Translations under genes and position numbers: made by a program
The notes under the pieces: generated by a model
What the model saw: the letters and a program-made list of their open reading frames with translations, nothing else
Told to the model about the DNA's origin: nothing
Databases searched by the model: none
Source: Arbacia lixula
Lineage: Eukaryota > Echinodermata > Echinoidea > Arbacioida > Arbaciidae
Assembly (NCBI GenBank): GCA_963669155.1
Contig: OZ022588.1
Coordinates: 7,030,679-7,094,678, forward strand
Direction of reading: 5' to 3'
DNA length: 64,000 bases
In this document: piece by piece, positions 1 through 11,900 of the stretch
Layout of the letters: each line of letters opens with the position of its first letter
Position numbering within the stretch: position 1 is the stretch's first letter

Positions 1-2182
1 AATAGACAACGGATGCGAGACCTCTGTACATGGATTTCTGGCTTGGGTAGAAAAGAATAAAAAGGGTTAATAGTATTAAAGCAAATAATCATCACTATAC
101 GCAGATTTATATTACATGCATGCATTTATCAGATACTAAACAAACATTGCCTTGGATAGAAAATTTAACTCATTTGAGCCGACGATATGGGTTTGTACAA
201 GAACGTAATTGTCTATCTAAAACAAAAGGCAATGATTGGGGTCACCTTAAATGAAATTTGTATGTCATTCAGCATAAAAAAAAATGGGGCTTGAGAGATC
301 TGCTATAAATACAAAATATTTACTTCATATATGCATTACATGTACATATCTACAATCAAAAAATAAACGTATGAACACAATTTGAACTTTGGGGAATACA
401 TGTATATCTACGTAACCTTATTTGCACAATTCATGTTTTACATGATAAAAATAGATATATTCTTCCGTTGTCTGCTTTTCTTCAAAAATTATTCCGATAA
501 TATTAGTCAACCTCCGAGCCAAGGCTACTACTTGCTGAGTATCATACAATCGCAAGCATGCTTTGAGACCTATTATCTCCACATATTCCAGCTGCATACA
601 TATTAATAAACATTTCTTTTACTGTTTCTCAAAGGATTCTTGTGTACATCTGAGTTTTCTGTAACATTGCCACTTGTCCATACAAATATTTCATCATGGA
701 TTCAAAATTCACTCCTGAGCAAAGTGAGCAAAGAATTACAAGCACGGGCCAAGCTTACACCTATAAGCGCATTCCAAATTCTACACTGGGTAACCATGCG
801 TCCACAATACTGATCACCTTCAACATCACCTGTAATGCGCATCATGAACGGTTTATTCACTGTATAATCTATGATGGAATGAATACTCTTCATATCATGG
901 AATAGACTTGGGAGACCCCCATAAATATGTTCTTTTTAAACAAATGTAGATCTATATTTTTTCTTTGTTGGCCATCCTACGCGCAGTACTACAGAGTGTT
1001 CATTGTTGTTTCCATAATACTTCTAGTGCAGGCTCATGTTACAATATGACATGCGGCAATGATGACTGAGTATTCAGTTAATGACTACATACAAACTCTA
1101 CTAGTTTGGTGATTTATGAAAGCCTGTGAACTACAATGTCAATTCAAGGTAATCTAATCTGTATACAGGAATAGCATCTATACGAGTGATAAGTGGATAT
1201 TATATACCAGTATACTATGATCCTTTATAAAGGGGATGGAAACTTGTACTACGATGTCAGAAACATGTTTTTAACAAAGATATTTCACAGCATTACATCA
1301 TTCAACATCCTGTTGCTTCAATGCAACAGGATTCTTGCACATCAATTGTATATAAAATATGAATGAAACCTGCACGCTGCCTTGTTGCAAAATTCAACTT
1401 ACGAAACATGTACACATTTTCTTTAAAAAAAATCATTTTACAATATAAAAAATATATACAAAACTCACTGAAATGTAAAAAAATGTCATAACCATAAAAT
1501 ATATAAATTCTTCCACATGCATTCCTTTTCTTGAATATTGAGCGCAGTTACAGTTATGATTCGTTATTGCAATTTTTTAGTCGTTTTTACATTTCATTTT
1601 TGCAAAGGTTGAGAGGCTGAAATCATTGAATGAATAAAAAAAAACCTTTAATTTTACCACCACTTCCCCCTTTCATATGATTTTCAGGCACTTCCCAATG
1701 GCCGATATGGAAGAAATCTTTCAGTCATAAGACGTTGCACTGAGAAACGATATAAATCAAACACGTATCTACAATAACTTATCATTACACACATACTCGA
1801 CATGCTCTACAAACTTTTCAACTGCTTATCAAATGTCAGTGCAGCTTGTGAGATACTGTCCTCAGACGTCCCTGCTGTGTGAAACACACCACAGTGCGTG
1901 CCCACAGAAGCAGTTTGTCACTGCATCTCAATCCCTACAGTAGCCTCTTTTGCGAGAGGGGAAGCTATGTGAACGGCCCACTGCGAGTGCGAGAACAGGC
2001 GCACTTGTGCAGTCAATGGTACACTGCTATGCGAACATTCTTCTTCATGGAGACACTGTCCACGTTCATACTACACTCTCAGCAAATTCAAAGGGATTAA
2101 GTGGGGGTCTAATGGCTTCTCTCTCCCCAAGACAGATTAACAAATGGCGTCACATCTCCCCCAAAACGAGCCGGTCACACAT

Positions 2183-2188
2183 TTTATT
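2183..2188 (-). terminator. Candidate CEP350 poly(A) signal
   Basis: AATAAA on the minus strand about 1.57 kb past the CEP350 stop. I found no nearer canonical hexamer in the part scanned. Variant signals or a longer 3' UTR are possible. Confidence 0.3.
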
Positions 2189-3159
2189 CGCTTTCTTCAG
2201 ATAACGTTACGCTGGAGTAGTACCTTGCGTGACAAACGAAAAGGCTCACTTTTGGGAACATAACTAAGGGATAACTGACAACAGGAACCTACAAGGTACA
2301 ATACAACTGGCAACTTCTCCTCGATGCTGTACATACATGTATGTTGTGACAAAAATTCTTGCATAAGTATATTGAAAGAGGATCCTCTCCATGTACAATC
2401 CTAACAGTTTGTTGATTCAATCTGAGAAAGATCTCACACACAGATGTTTAGCTGCAGAATAATGACAACACACAGCACTGTTGGCCCAAATGTAAACACC
2501 AAATACACAAGTTTGAACATGCTGGTTGACTTTCTAACAAGCTACAGTCCACTGCTTTGGAACCTCCTTAGCTATGGATCATATAGCCTTATGACTATTG
2601 TAATTTACAGCTGCTCGTAACTACTATGGCAACGGCTACAGCAAGCAGCGCTTATTAGTTGTGTCCATGGTAGCTACACATTATCGTACATATAATTTTA
2701 TAGTGTCTAGATATATTAGGACAAGACACATGACTGGACAGTGACAGCAACAGCGAAACTAGACCGTAGTGTGTGAAAAGCCATCGTGAATGGAGAATAG
2801 CACTCAAACTAAGCAAGCTATATTGTACTATCTACTTATCAGGGTTAATAGACGATACTTTTCTTTATCTACGTAAATGATTAAGAAGAAAAACAAAACC
2901 CAAATACGTAATTTAAAAAATAATTGCCATGATGGTTGCACAGTGCACTGTAGGTTCCACATTGCTTTCACTGGTTTATAACCATGACCAGTGAACTAGA
3001 AAACACTGACATCTTACTGACTATGATATCAACTGCATTATGGCGTTTCTTTACTCAAACTACGAACATAACAATTCTATGCATGTTGTTTGATACAATA
3101 CAACTTGTGTTACAATTTAACAAATGACTGCTACTGCATGTAGAGAGTGGAATATGGAG

Positions 3160-3270
3160 ATACAGACAGAGGAAGGAAGGCAGGGAGGAGGGCGGTACAA
3201 GAAGAGAGAGAGAGGGGGGGAGAGACAGGGAGAGAGAGAGAGGGGGAGAACAAAAAAGAGAGAGTCGCAC
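3160..3270. repeat. (GA)-rich polypurine microsatellite
   Basis: Runs of GAGAGA and GGGGG on the plus strand in the CEP350 3' flank, so the transcript carries CT-rich sequence. Confidence 0.85.
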
Positions 3271-3754
3271 ATTCAAGTCAACACCCAGAGAACATGTACA
3301 ATGTATGTTGCTGTACAAATAGCAGCAGTTGTCATTCTATGCATTTGAGTGAACATGTACCACAATCCCAATGTCTGCTTGTACAGTACCTCCAATGACA
3401 AGAAACTTTGAACATGGTTACATTCATGTTTCAGTATACGGACTAGCATGTGACTGTTAATACTTCTGTGTAGTATAGAACTCTTTGGTCTCATTACATT
3501 TACTTTACTTCAATAGAGGAACCTCAGATTGACGGTTTTAGGGTTAGGATTAAGAGTGATAGCACTGTAGGGTCAGAGCTTATGCTTAGGTTTAGCACAG
3601 ATTCCAAAGAGTGCTTTTGCATGGAATGGTAATTACACCAAATGGATATCGGAGCACCCAACCCCCCCCCCTCCTCCCCATGGGTGGGTTATCTCTAGAA
3701 GTTGATGAGCGATGGAGCTAAGCTCTTTAAACCTCCCCTTAGAGAAGACTGCAC

Positions 3755-5989
3755 TCAGAACTCTACATCCTGATGGCTAAAGTGATCACTATGGCTGCGG
3801 CTTTCCCTGACCTTCCTGCGATCCTCAATCTGGTGTAGCACCATAGCTGTGTCTACCAGCAGGGATTCAAAGAGAGCGTCCGAGAGCTGCATCTTCACAG
3901 ACAGCTCATCGTTGTCATAGTCTATCCACTCCGGCTCCTCCTCCTTGAGCTCATCGATGAGGATCTCGTCCACGTGGTCTTTCTTTTTGCTCAGCTTGCT
4001 CCCGGAGTGCGCCGTCTCCGGCCGCTGCTTGGAGACCAGTCCCGAGAGCTTCAGCACCCGGTCCTCCACAGCCTCCGTCATCTGGTCCTTGTTGGTCGGT
4101 GGTTGCTGGAAGAAGTACCGACGGGGCTTGCGCTTGGGCTTGATCCAGGGCGGCTGCACAGTGGCCTCCTGTTCCTTGCTGATCGCCTGGTAGACTTCAC
4201 CAGACAGGGTGAAGATCAGGTTCTTGTAGGCGTGGCGGCTCGTGCTCTCAATGTCTGTGCCTTTGGTATCGGAGCCCAGGACGGTCAGTGGTGGCCGGGC
4301 ACTGGCGATGGGCTCCTCGTTCAGCACCGCTTCATGGAAGACTTTAACGGATTTGCTCGTGATATCCTTGACCTCATTGACGGAATGAGGCACTGCATAG
4401 AAGGGCTCCTCCACAATCTTCTTCAGGTCGAGTTTGTCCCGTCTCTGTTTAGCCGCAACCCTGGCCTCTTGTGCCTCTACTCCAGCAGGGGTCTCTGGCT
4501 TGCTCTTGGGTGACACCACCCTCTCCGGGACCTTGATAATGCTGTTGCTCTTCTGCATGGAGCCAAACTCGTCGTCGAACCACTCCTGGTCACCAAACAG
4601 GTCAGCCTCCAAGATGTCCTTGTCCAGGAGCTGGAGCTGCTCCAGCTTCTCGTTCAGAGCCTCGGGGCTGACGCTGCCCGACTCCCCAAAGACCGGAGAC
4701 CCTGGTCTGGCCACAGGGAGGTTGTCGTTCCCAGAGCTGGACTCCACATGGACTCTATTGATGAAGATGTCATCATCCAGAGGGGACACTGTGTCTACTG
4801 GTCTCTCTGGACTCTTGTCCGGAGTGTATGGTGTCTCAACGCGAAGTTCCGGGGAAATGATGTCCTCAGGCGTATGACTTTCTTCAGGTACGGAATCCTG
4901 TTTACCCAGAGTCATCATTCTCTTATTCGCTTCCTCAACTTTGATATTCCGCTGCCTCCTCAAATTGAGCATTTCACTAATGGCGTCATTCAGCAGTGAT
5001 TTTGCAACTGAGTCTGCTTTATGTTCAACATTTTCCTTGGCGACCTTCTCAGATACTTCTGCTTCTGCTTTTTCAGTTGGCACTTCAGACAGTTCACTGT
5101 CACTCCTTGGTGATTCGCCTGACACAAGCAACTTCAGTAAGTTGTCTTTGGACTTCTGTTCCGTCTCCTTCTCCTCCAGCTGTTGCTTCCCTGCTACTTC
5201 TAGCATCGCATCAAGTGTGTCTTTAACAACAGCTTCAGTGAGATGGTCAGTGATGGAGTCCACGAGGTTGTTCTCAGCTTCGTCACGCTTCTCCTCTTCC
5301 TCGTCTTCAATTGGCAACTCTTCGATGTCCGGGCTCTCTGGCTCTGGAGCTCCTCTGGGCGTATCCATCGCCACGTCCTGTTTCGCAACTCCTGGTTCAT
5401 CATGAGAGAATGATTCTACTGCTTCTGCGGCGTTGCTAATAAGCTTCTCCAGGGCATCATCATCGATGCCTCCCTCGGAGAGTTCGTCCTCTGTGAGCTC
5501 GTGAAGAAGATCCTCTGACTTGAGGGAGGTCAGCTGTGACAATGAGCGCTCGCTCTCCTTCTCGTCGTCCTCCACTTCAGTCTCTTTGGACCTTGATGAC
5601 TCTTGAATATCCTTGCCAATACTCCTAATCTTCAGGGGCTCACTCTCCGAGACTGTTTTAACAGATGACTCACTTGGGAGGTCTTCCTCGACGGAAGATG
5701 CCTCTGAGACTGGGAGATCCAAATCTCCCACCTCCCGCTGTATTGTACCAAGCTTCTCTGGCAAGGAAGTGAGCTTGTCATGGGGAGCAAAGATGCCATA
5801 GTTGGGTCGACAGCTGAAGTAGGATACTCCCTCAATGGTTCCGTTGTTGGTACCGACCTGTGTGTCCAGTTCCACACCTGCCCAGATTCCTGTGGCAAAG
5901 TGCGTGGGTCCCTTGAAGCGCAGAGTTCCCGGTTGTGCACCACCAATGAGCACTCGTTCACCGATCCGAAAGTCTGGTAAAACAACCTC
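3755..5989 (-). CDS. CEP350: CEP350 last coding exon: CAP-Gly and C-terminal domain
   Basis: Starts EVVLPDFRIGERVLIGG after TTTTTCAG. CAP-Gly (about 5758-5965): GGAQPGTLRFKG, FATGIWAGVELD, GTNNGTIEGVSYF, YGIFAPHDKL, closely matching human CEP350 (VQPGILRFKGETSFAKGFWA; GNNNGTYDGIAYF). Next come a long acidic region, ASVARPGSPVFGES-type and LFGDQEWFDDEFG motifs (human DDQDWFDEDFG), and the C-terminal domain TDIESTSRHAYKNLIFTL, KKKDHVDEILIDELKEEE, WIDYDNDELSVKMQLSDALF. Stop at 3755-3757. About 744 residues. Confidence 0.98.
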   Translation of the reverse strand, partial: EVVLPDFRIGERVLIGGAQPGTLRFKGPTHFATGIWAGVELDTQVGTNNGTIEGVSYFSCRPNYGIFAPHDKLTSLPEKLGTIQREVGDLDLPVSEASSVEEDLPSESSVKTVSESEPLKIRSIGKDIQESSRSKETEVEDDEKESERSLSQLTSLKSEDLLHELTEDELSEGGIDDDALEKLISNAAEAVESFSHDEPGVAKQDVAMDTPRGAPEPESPDIEELPIEDEEEEKRDEAENNLVDSITDHLTEAVVKDTLDAMLEVAGKQQLEEKETEQKSKDNLLKLLVSGESPRSDSELSEVPTEKAEAEVSEKVAKENVEHKADSVAKSLLNDAISEMLNLRRQRNIKVEEANKRMMTLGKQDSVPEESHTPEDIISPELRVETPYTPDKSPERPVDTVSPLDDDIFINRVHVESSSGNDNLPVARPGSPVFGESGSVSPEALNEKLEQLQLLDKDILEADLFGDQEWFDDEFGSMQKSNSIIKVPERVVSPKSKPETPAGVEAQEARVAAKQRRDKLDLKKIVEEPFYAVPHSVNEVKDITSKSVKVFHEAVLNEEPIASARPPLTVLGSDTKGTDIESTSRHAYKNLIFTLSGEVYQAISKEQEATVQPPWIKPKRKPRRYFFQQPPTNKDQMTEAVEDRVLKLSGLVSKQRPETAHSGSKLSKKKDHVDEILIDELKEEEPEWIDYDNDELSVKMQLSDALFESLLVDTAMVLHQIEDRRKVRESRSHSDHFSHQDVEF

Positions 5990-8900
5990 CTGAAAAAAAA
6001 GGGGAAAATCAATAAAATTATGGTGAAGTGGATGGAATCGGGAAGAAGCAGCTGTTGTGTCCTAGATCAAATTTGAAAGGTTTTGCAACGTGAAAAAAAT
6101 CACAACTAACTGGTTGCTGACATTCCTTGGAAGGAACAAAAATACACTCCTCACAATATTTCTTTTACCTTTCAATGTTCAACATTGAAGTTGACAAGTC
6201 AAGAATTGAAAAATGGGCAAATTCGTTGAATTCTCAATATCTGCCCAAATCTGCTTCTTTTTCAAAGCTTTATTTCTCATAAAGACTGACAATGAAAAAA
6301 ACACAAAATCAACCAACTCCAACAGCATCCCATTTTTAGTACCAAAAAAGAGGAATTAGTCACATCTATTAAAATGTGATTCTGATCATACTATCAAACA
6401 GTTCAAACTTTAGGTAAATAAAGGGTATCATGCCGAACAGAAGAGTCCAAGGTAGTGTAATAAACAAATTATCATTGATGGGAAATATATGCCTAATAAA
6501 TGACCTTGTAATGAAACTATGAACTGATATTAATGGATGTTACTATGGTTAAAAACCATTCTTAACTAACCTGTCCAAGTGCTTCTAATCTCTCTTCTGG
6601 TTTTCCACTTCTATCATCCATCAGTCCCTCCTTCTCCTCAATGTCCTCGATACTCCTTGGGGTGACAGTAACCTCTGGAAGGTCAGGGTCAAGGCCAGAC
6701 CTGCCTTGTTGAGTGTCCGGTGCCTGTGGCTTGTCCCCCAGGTCAAAGACTAGATGTCCAGACTTCTGGCTGTGGTTACTCCTGGCCACAGAAACCTCAC
6801 TCAGCTGCTCGCTGATGTCATCATCTGTATCCGACTTGGTCCTGGTGGGTTCCGATGCCGCAGAGCTCCCGATGAAGTCCTCACTGTAGCTGGGTGCTTC
6901 CATCTTGGGGCTCTGTGATTGTGGTGATTGATGAGTCGAGGAGCGGGATCGGACAGAGCTGGAGACGGACTTGGCACTTTTTGGAGAGGCATCATCCAGG
7001 AGTGTGCTAACGTTGCCTCTCTCTTCCACTAATGAGGAATGGGAAGATGCAACAGACAGGATGTGCTCAGATCGATCGTGATCCGAAGCGGTCGAGTGCA
7101 TTAGATTGAGAGCTAACTTTGATTCTTCCAGTGAATCCTGAGTTCTTGTGCTTACTGCAGATAGAATTTCCTCTGGCACTGACGACGTGACAGAGACATC
7201 GTCATCATTGTCCACTGCCGCCGCAGAGGATGTCATGCGCCTGTCCTGTAAGAGGGGGCTGGGCGTGGCTGGAGCCTGTGTCACCTTGGGAACGCTCTCC
7301 TCTGCATCTCGACCATCACCAGATTTCCTGGCGCCTGCCACAGCAACGGGACTCATGCTGACATCATCCGCCCGCTTCCCGGCTCCTTCCTCGGAACCCT
7401 CACGCTGCCTCTGCAACTTCTCCTTGATACGACGGTGGTCTTCAGAGTCAAACTTCTCAGAGTCGTGGAGGCTCTCCCTGTCTGAGTAGTCGCTCCTGAT
7501 GCTGATGTCTTCAGCGATGCTACTGCTGGCTGAGACGCTACGATCCCTCGACAGGCTGTGAGGCGACTTGGGACTCGCTCCACCTGAGACATGCAAAGAA
7601 AAATGAACAAATGAATAAATATGAAGTATATCAAGCATGGATGCATAGATCAACACATGGATTACAGAGAGAGGTGCGGTTCAGCGGGAGGTGGAACTGA
7701 TTCAAACAGTTAGGAACTGAGATTTGTGGCACGCCATGCTCGCCTTCGTCTCCGGATATTTGTTTTTTAATTATAAACAAAGTTGAAATTGTGACATACT
7801 CACTAACTTGTGAGTATACTGTGGATAAACAACTGATTGGTGATATTATCCCACAATTGCAAGAAAAAGTATGAAGGTCAAGTCATGATCGTATGCAAAA
7901 CCAACTTGAGTTCATGCAGTACTATCAGAGTAATTGTGTCAACAATGAAACATTACAGAATAAACATGACCTTAAGTATTTCTCAGCTCATAATCTCCAA
8001 AATTGTCTTCTCATGTGTGATTCTTCTACCAGAATGTATGAAATTTGGTTACATATATCTTGAGTTATCAGTAAACAAGATGATGAGGAAAGACAAATAA
8101 GTGGGATACACAATCCCACCGGCACAGTTATTGTGGATGCATAGAGGTTATCGGTTCTCACCTTCACTGTGGTGCGAGGCCGGTGATGAAGTGGCGCTAA
8201 ACGAAGAGTAGGAGATATCTCTACTGCTCCCATGGAAGCTGGCTGGCCGCTCCACGCCAGTGCCGACCCCAATCCCTACTCCTCCCTCCAGACTTGACCT
8301 GCTCGACCGGCCGCTCTCCGACCCGCTGCGGCCCTTGACTGGTGGATGGATGGACGCCGCACCCCCTTCTTGACTGCTGTCCGAAGCGGTGCGTTGCCGC
8401 AGGGCCCTGGCGTGGCGCAGTGAGTCTGTGGTGCCAACTGCCTTGGGCTGCTTGATCTGGGGCTTGGCTGACGACGGCACCACCAGCTTGGACTCCTCTT
8501 CCAGCTCGGCTTTGGTGTTGGCTATGAAGCTATCGTATGTCTGTCAGACAGATTGAAAATATTCAGAGAAAAAAGGTGTGAACCCTTGTAATACCAGGCC
8601 TTGAAAACCCATTTGCATACTAAGCATCTTCATGCAAATGGTAATGGGAGTGTTAAAAACCCACAAGGACTTAGCTTTTCCTGTGCTAGACATTATGCTC
8701 TTCTACTCAAAAGTTTCAAATCAACATGTTAAAAAGGAGACCCTGAATTGTGTATTTAACATTGTATCAGAACTTTGAGGCAAAAAAGTAAGTGTGAAGT
8801 AAAGTAAGTGCAAAAAAGAACATTCTGATTAAAACATAAAACATATATCATTCCTTATGAAAAATATGCAAGATAACTGGATGATGTATAATACAAGTAT

Positions 8901-11900
8901 GGGAATGAGGCACTTAAAAGGCTTTACCTCCAGTTGTTTCTTGAGACTGGCTTCTTGCGCCTTGAGCTTCTCTCGGTTGAGTCGCTTCTGCTGCTTCCTT
9001 AGCCGATCCGCTTCCATCTTTCGCCGCTTGAGGGCGTCTTTTAATGCTCGTACTCGCCCTTCAATGTCGCTTTGGTCCGAGGCAGTCTCTGCTCCAATAA
9101 CAACCAACAACAACAGTCAATATCATTTCTTTTGTTGTATTGCTTCAACCTGACCATACGCCACATTCAGTGAACATGTTTCTCTCCATAAAAGAAGACC
9201 AGCGTCAAGTCATATCATTTTATTTTTTATGGGAATTGTCCCTTTTGGAACAAATCTTATTTTTCTTTGATAATCTTTTCCTATTTTAATTTCAAAAAAA
9301 TAATTTCTTCTATACAACCTAAATGAAGCTAGTGAAAATAAACCAATGATAATAACAATAATACAGGAACCTCTATGTGGCACTGGGGTAGGACTACACC
9401 TCGAACACGAAGAAACAAGTGATGGTTAAACAAAACAGCACATATAGAGTTCAAGAGATAGATAGGTATGTGCACTAACCTGACATATTTTGAGAGAAGG
9501 ACTTCTCAGACTCGGACCCGCTGTCTGATGGATGACGGGTCCGTTGATGCGGCAGGAACCCCCCAGGAGGGCCCCTCCTCGTGGGCGCTGTCACCCCTCC
9601 GACGCCCCCCACGGGCTTTGGTGTGGACGAGCTGGCAGGCAGCCTGGAGGCCAAGGAGGGGGACGGGGGCGTGAGTCCCGTTGCTGGGCGGGGCTTGCTG
9701 CCACCACCGCCACTGCTGCTGCCCAGCTTGGACGGGGTGAGGGTGTGATCGGCGGCGGAGGACTCGAAGGAGTCGCTGGTGTACTCGTGGAAGGCCGACG
9801 CCTCCTTGATAGTGTCGTCGCTAGAGAGATCTCCACCAGCAACTCCCCCTGGCAGGTGAGGACTCTCAGATATGCTGTCAGGAAAAGAAAGACAACATGA
9901 ACAGACAGGATGCTTCACATGCTGAACAGTTCAATTACAGATTTCTGAAGGACTTTTCATGGAGTCTTCTCAAAACCCATGATGGAAATATTAAATACAA
10001 TCTTTGTTTTGATTGATTGATCGATCAAAAAAAGACAAGTAGAGAAAAAGACGCCCATACGGGTACTTGAACCTCTATCTACTGGCCGCCGAGTAGCAAC
10101 ATCAACCACCGAGCTAACCACTCAGAAACTAAAGCCCAAAGACTTCACCCTCCTGCTCACCTGCATTCACAATTCCCAAACAGAACAGGTGTCCATCCAA
10201 AGAATTGAACATTTACAATAATCATGTGAAATATGTAACACATTTTTTTAATACATTTACGGAAACAAAGAACAAGTAGAGAACACACAAACAGTCTGCT
10301 TCCCGATTCAGTGAGTTTCCTATCACAAAACCACAAGAGGATTAGCATGGAGGCCACTACATATTGTTTGTTTGCAATGATCATACATATTGATGAACAC
10401 AAACTAATTATTTGGTCATGTGGAAAGATCAGTCTGGATTATATCAAAAGACTAAGGATAATAGTAGGATCAAGATCTATGAATAACAAAGATCATGTAT
10501 GCATATGATTTTTTACAACACATATCACACTGTAGTGAAACACTTTCCCGCATACTATAACTGCATAATCATTATTAGAATCATGCGTACATCGACCACC
10601 TCATATTTTTCTTCATAACTCTGTCAGACATCTTGAGCTCTATGATCACTTCACCTCCACAAAATCTCAATGTTACACGGAATAATATATCATTATGACT
10701 AATTTGTAGATACACCTCTTCGTTCCACAATATAGGGCCAATATTTTTGCTTCCATCTTTGACTCTGTTTACAGGAAAAATTGAGTATCATCTAGCTATC
10801 TGAAGTGGAGTCTGAGATCAAATGCACAGTGATTGCAATCAAATGCAATCAGCTCCATGCATTGACTGCAATTGATTGCAATCAGCTATGACGTTGATCT
10901 CAGGCCCAACTGTCAGTGCCAAGTCCTGTGACGTAGGTGATCATAAAGTGCCACAACTCTCTGTCCTGAGCACCCTATTTCAGCTCCACTTCATGGTAAA
11001 CAATCCCTCGCTCAACAGTCTGTCAGTCAGGCTGCTCATAACGTGTTAAACCCTCTGAGTACCAAGCACTGACAGCTCCATACCAATAGAAACGCCGTTT
11101 CTTGCCCATGCGACTGAATGGGTTACATCACTTAAAGACAGGGTTAAAGACAGGGTGTCTCATTTGCAAAAGTCATGCAACTTGGCATGAATCAGCAGCA
11201 TACCCTAACAATAATGTGGATGACATTTCACAATCGTAGCTTCACAAAGATTTTCAGGAAAAGTGAAAAACTATCCTTGCTAACGTTTGAACCAGAGCGA
11301 GCATAGTCTACATTCATAATCATATTGTTCCTCTCGATGCGCGATGCGAACAATTGCTCCCATTGAACGCACGCAGCCTAGAGCAGACCATAGCGTACAA
11401 CAGTCTCCAGCCTCTTAAACATCCTCAAATTCTACTGATCGCTTTAATTTCGCTTAAAGTCAGTTTCAAGCTCTATAATTGAGTTCTAATAATAAGTTCT
11501 AATACAGTATATTCTTTCATTTCCGTGTTTATTACACACTTTTATTTCGTTGACCTGCAAATGGGACACCCTGTCTTTAATATGTGAGCATACAACTAAA
11601 TCCACTGCAGAAATGAGTGTACCTCTGTGCTGACTGGGTCTTGTCAGGGTCAGACGTAATCTGCTCGGCTATACTACTGCTCCTGCTCCGAAGCTCTTCT
11701 GCCATAGAAGAGGCATCGCTCCCACTGCCAGGGGTCTTGTTTGATAGGGCTGTCTTGATGCTGCTACTGCTGCTGCGATGGGAATCTGATTTGGACTTGC
11801 CCAGCAGTGAGGACGGCTCTGATTTGTTGCTGCTCTTGAACGACAGCTCCTCTGATATGTCACCGTCCGTCTGATGGTGGAAATATGAAAGGGGTATAGT

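Larger units (their letters stand above)
1..3754. other. CEP350 3' flank: probable 3' UTR plus intergenic DNA
   Basis: AT-rich with no ORF that looks coding on either strand. It holds a polypurine tract (3160-3270), a C run (3661-3670) and small hairpins such as CCTGTTGC...GCAACAGG near 1307-1331. The part next to the stop is presumably CEP350 3' UTR. Confidence 0.5.
9875..11622 (-). other. CEP350 intron with SINE and MITE
   Basis: Apart from the SINE (10,012-10,140) and the fold-back at 11,144-11,580, this is AT-rich intron. A run of ATTGCAATC repeats sits at 10,830-10,890. Confidence 0.7.

Noticed and set aside
3160..3348. Arg/Glu-rich ORFs around 3124-3398
   Set aside because: Translations of a GA-rich microsatellite in the CEP350 3' flank.
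3945..5405. Several plus-strand ORFs of 80-180 residues
   Set aside because: Antisense shadows of the large CEP350 last exon.
10012..10140. Functional tRNA gene
   Set aside because: A and B boxes are present but no proper acceptor or anticodon stems; SINE-like instead.
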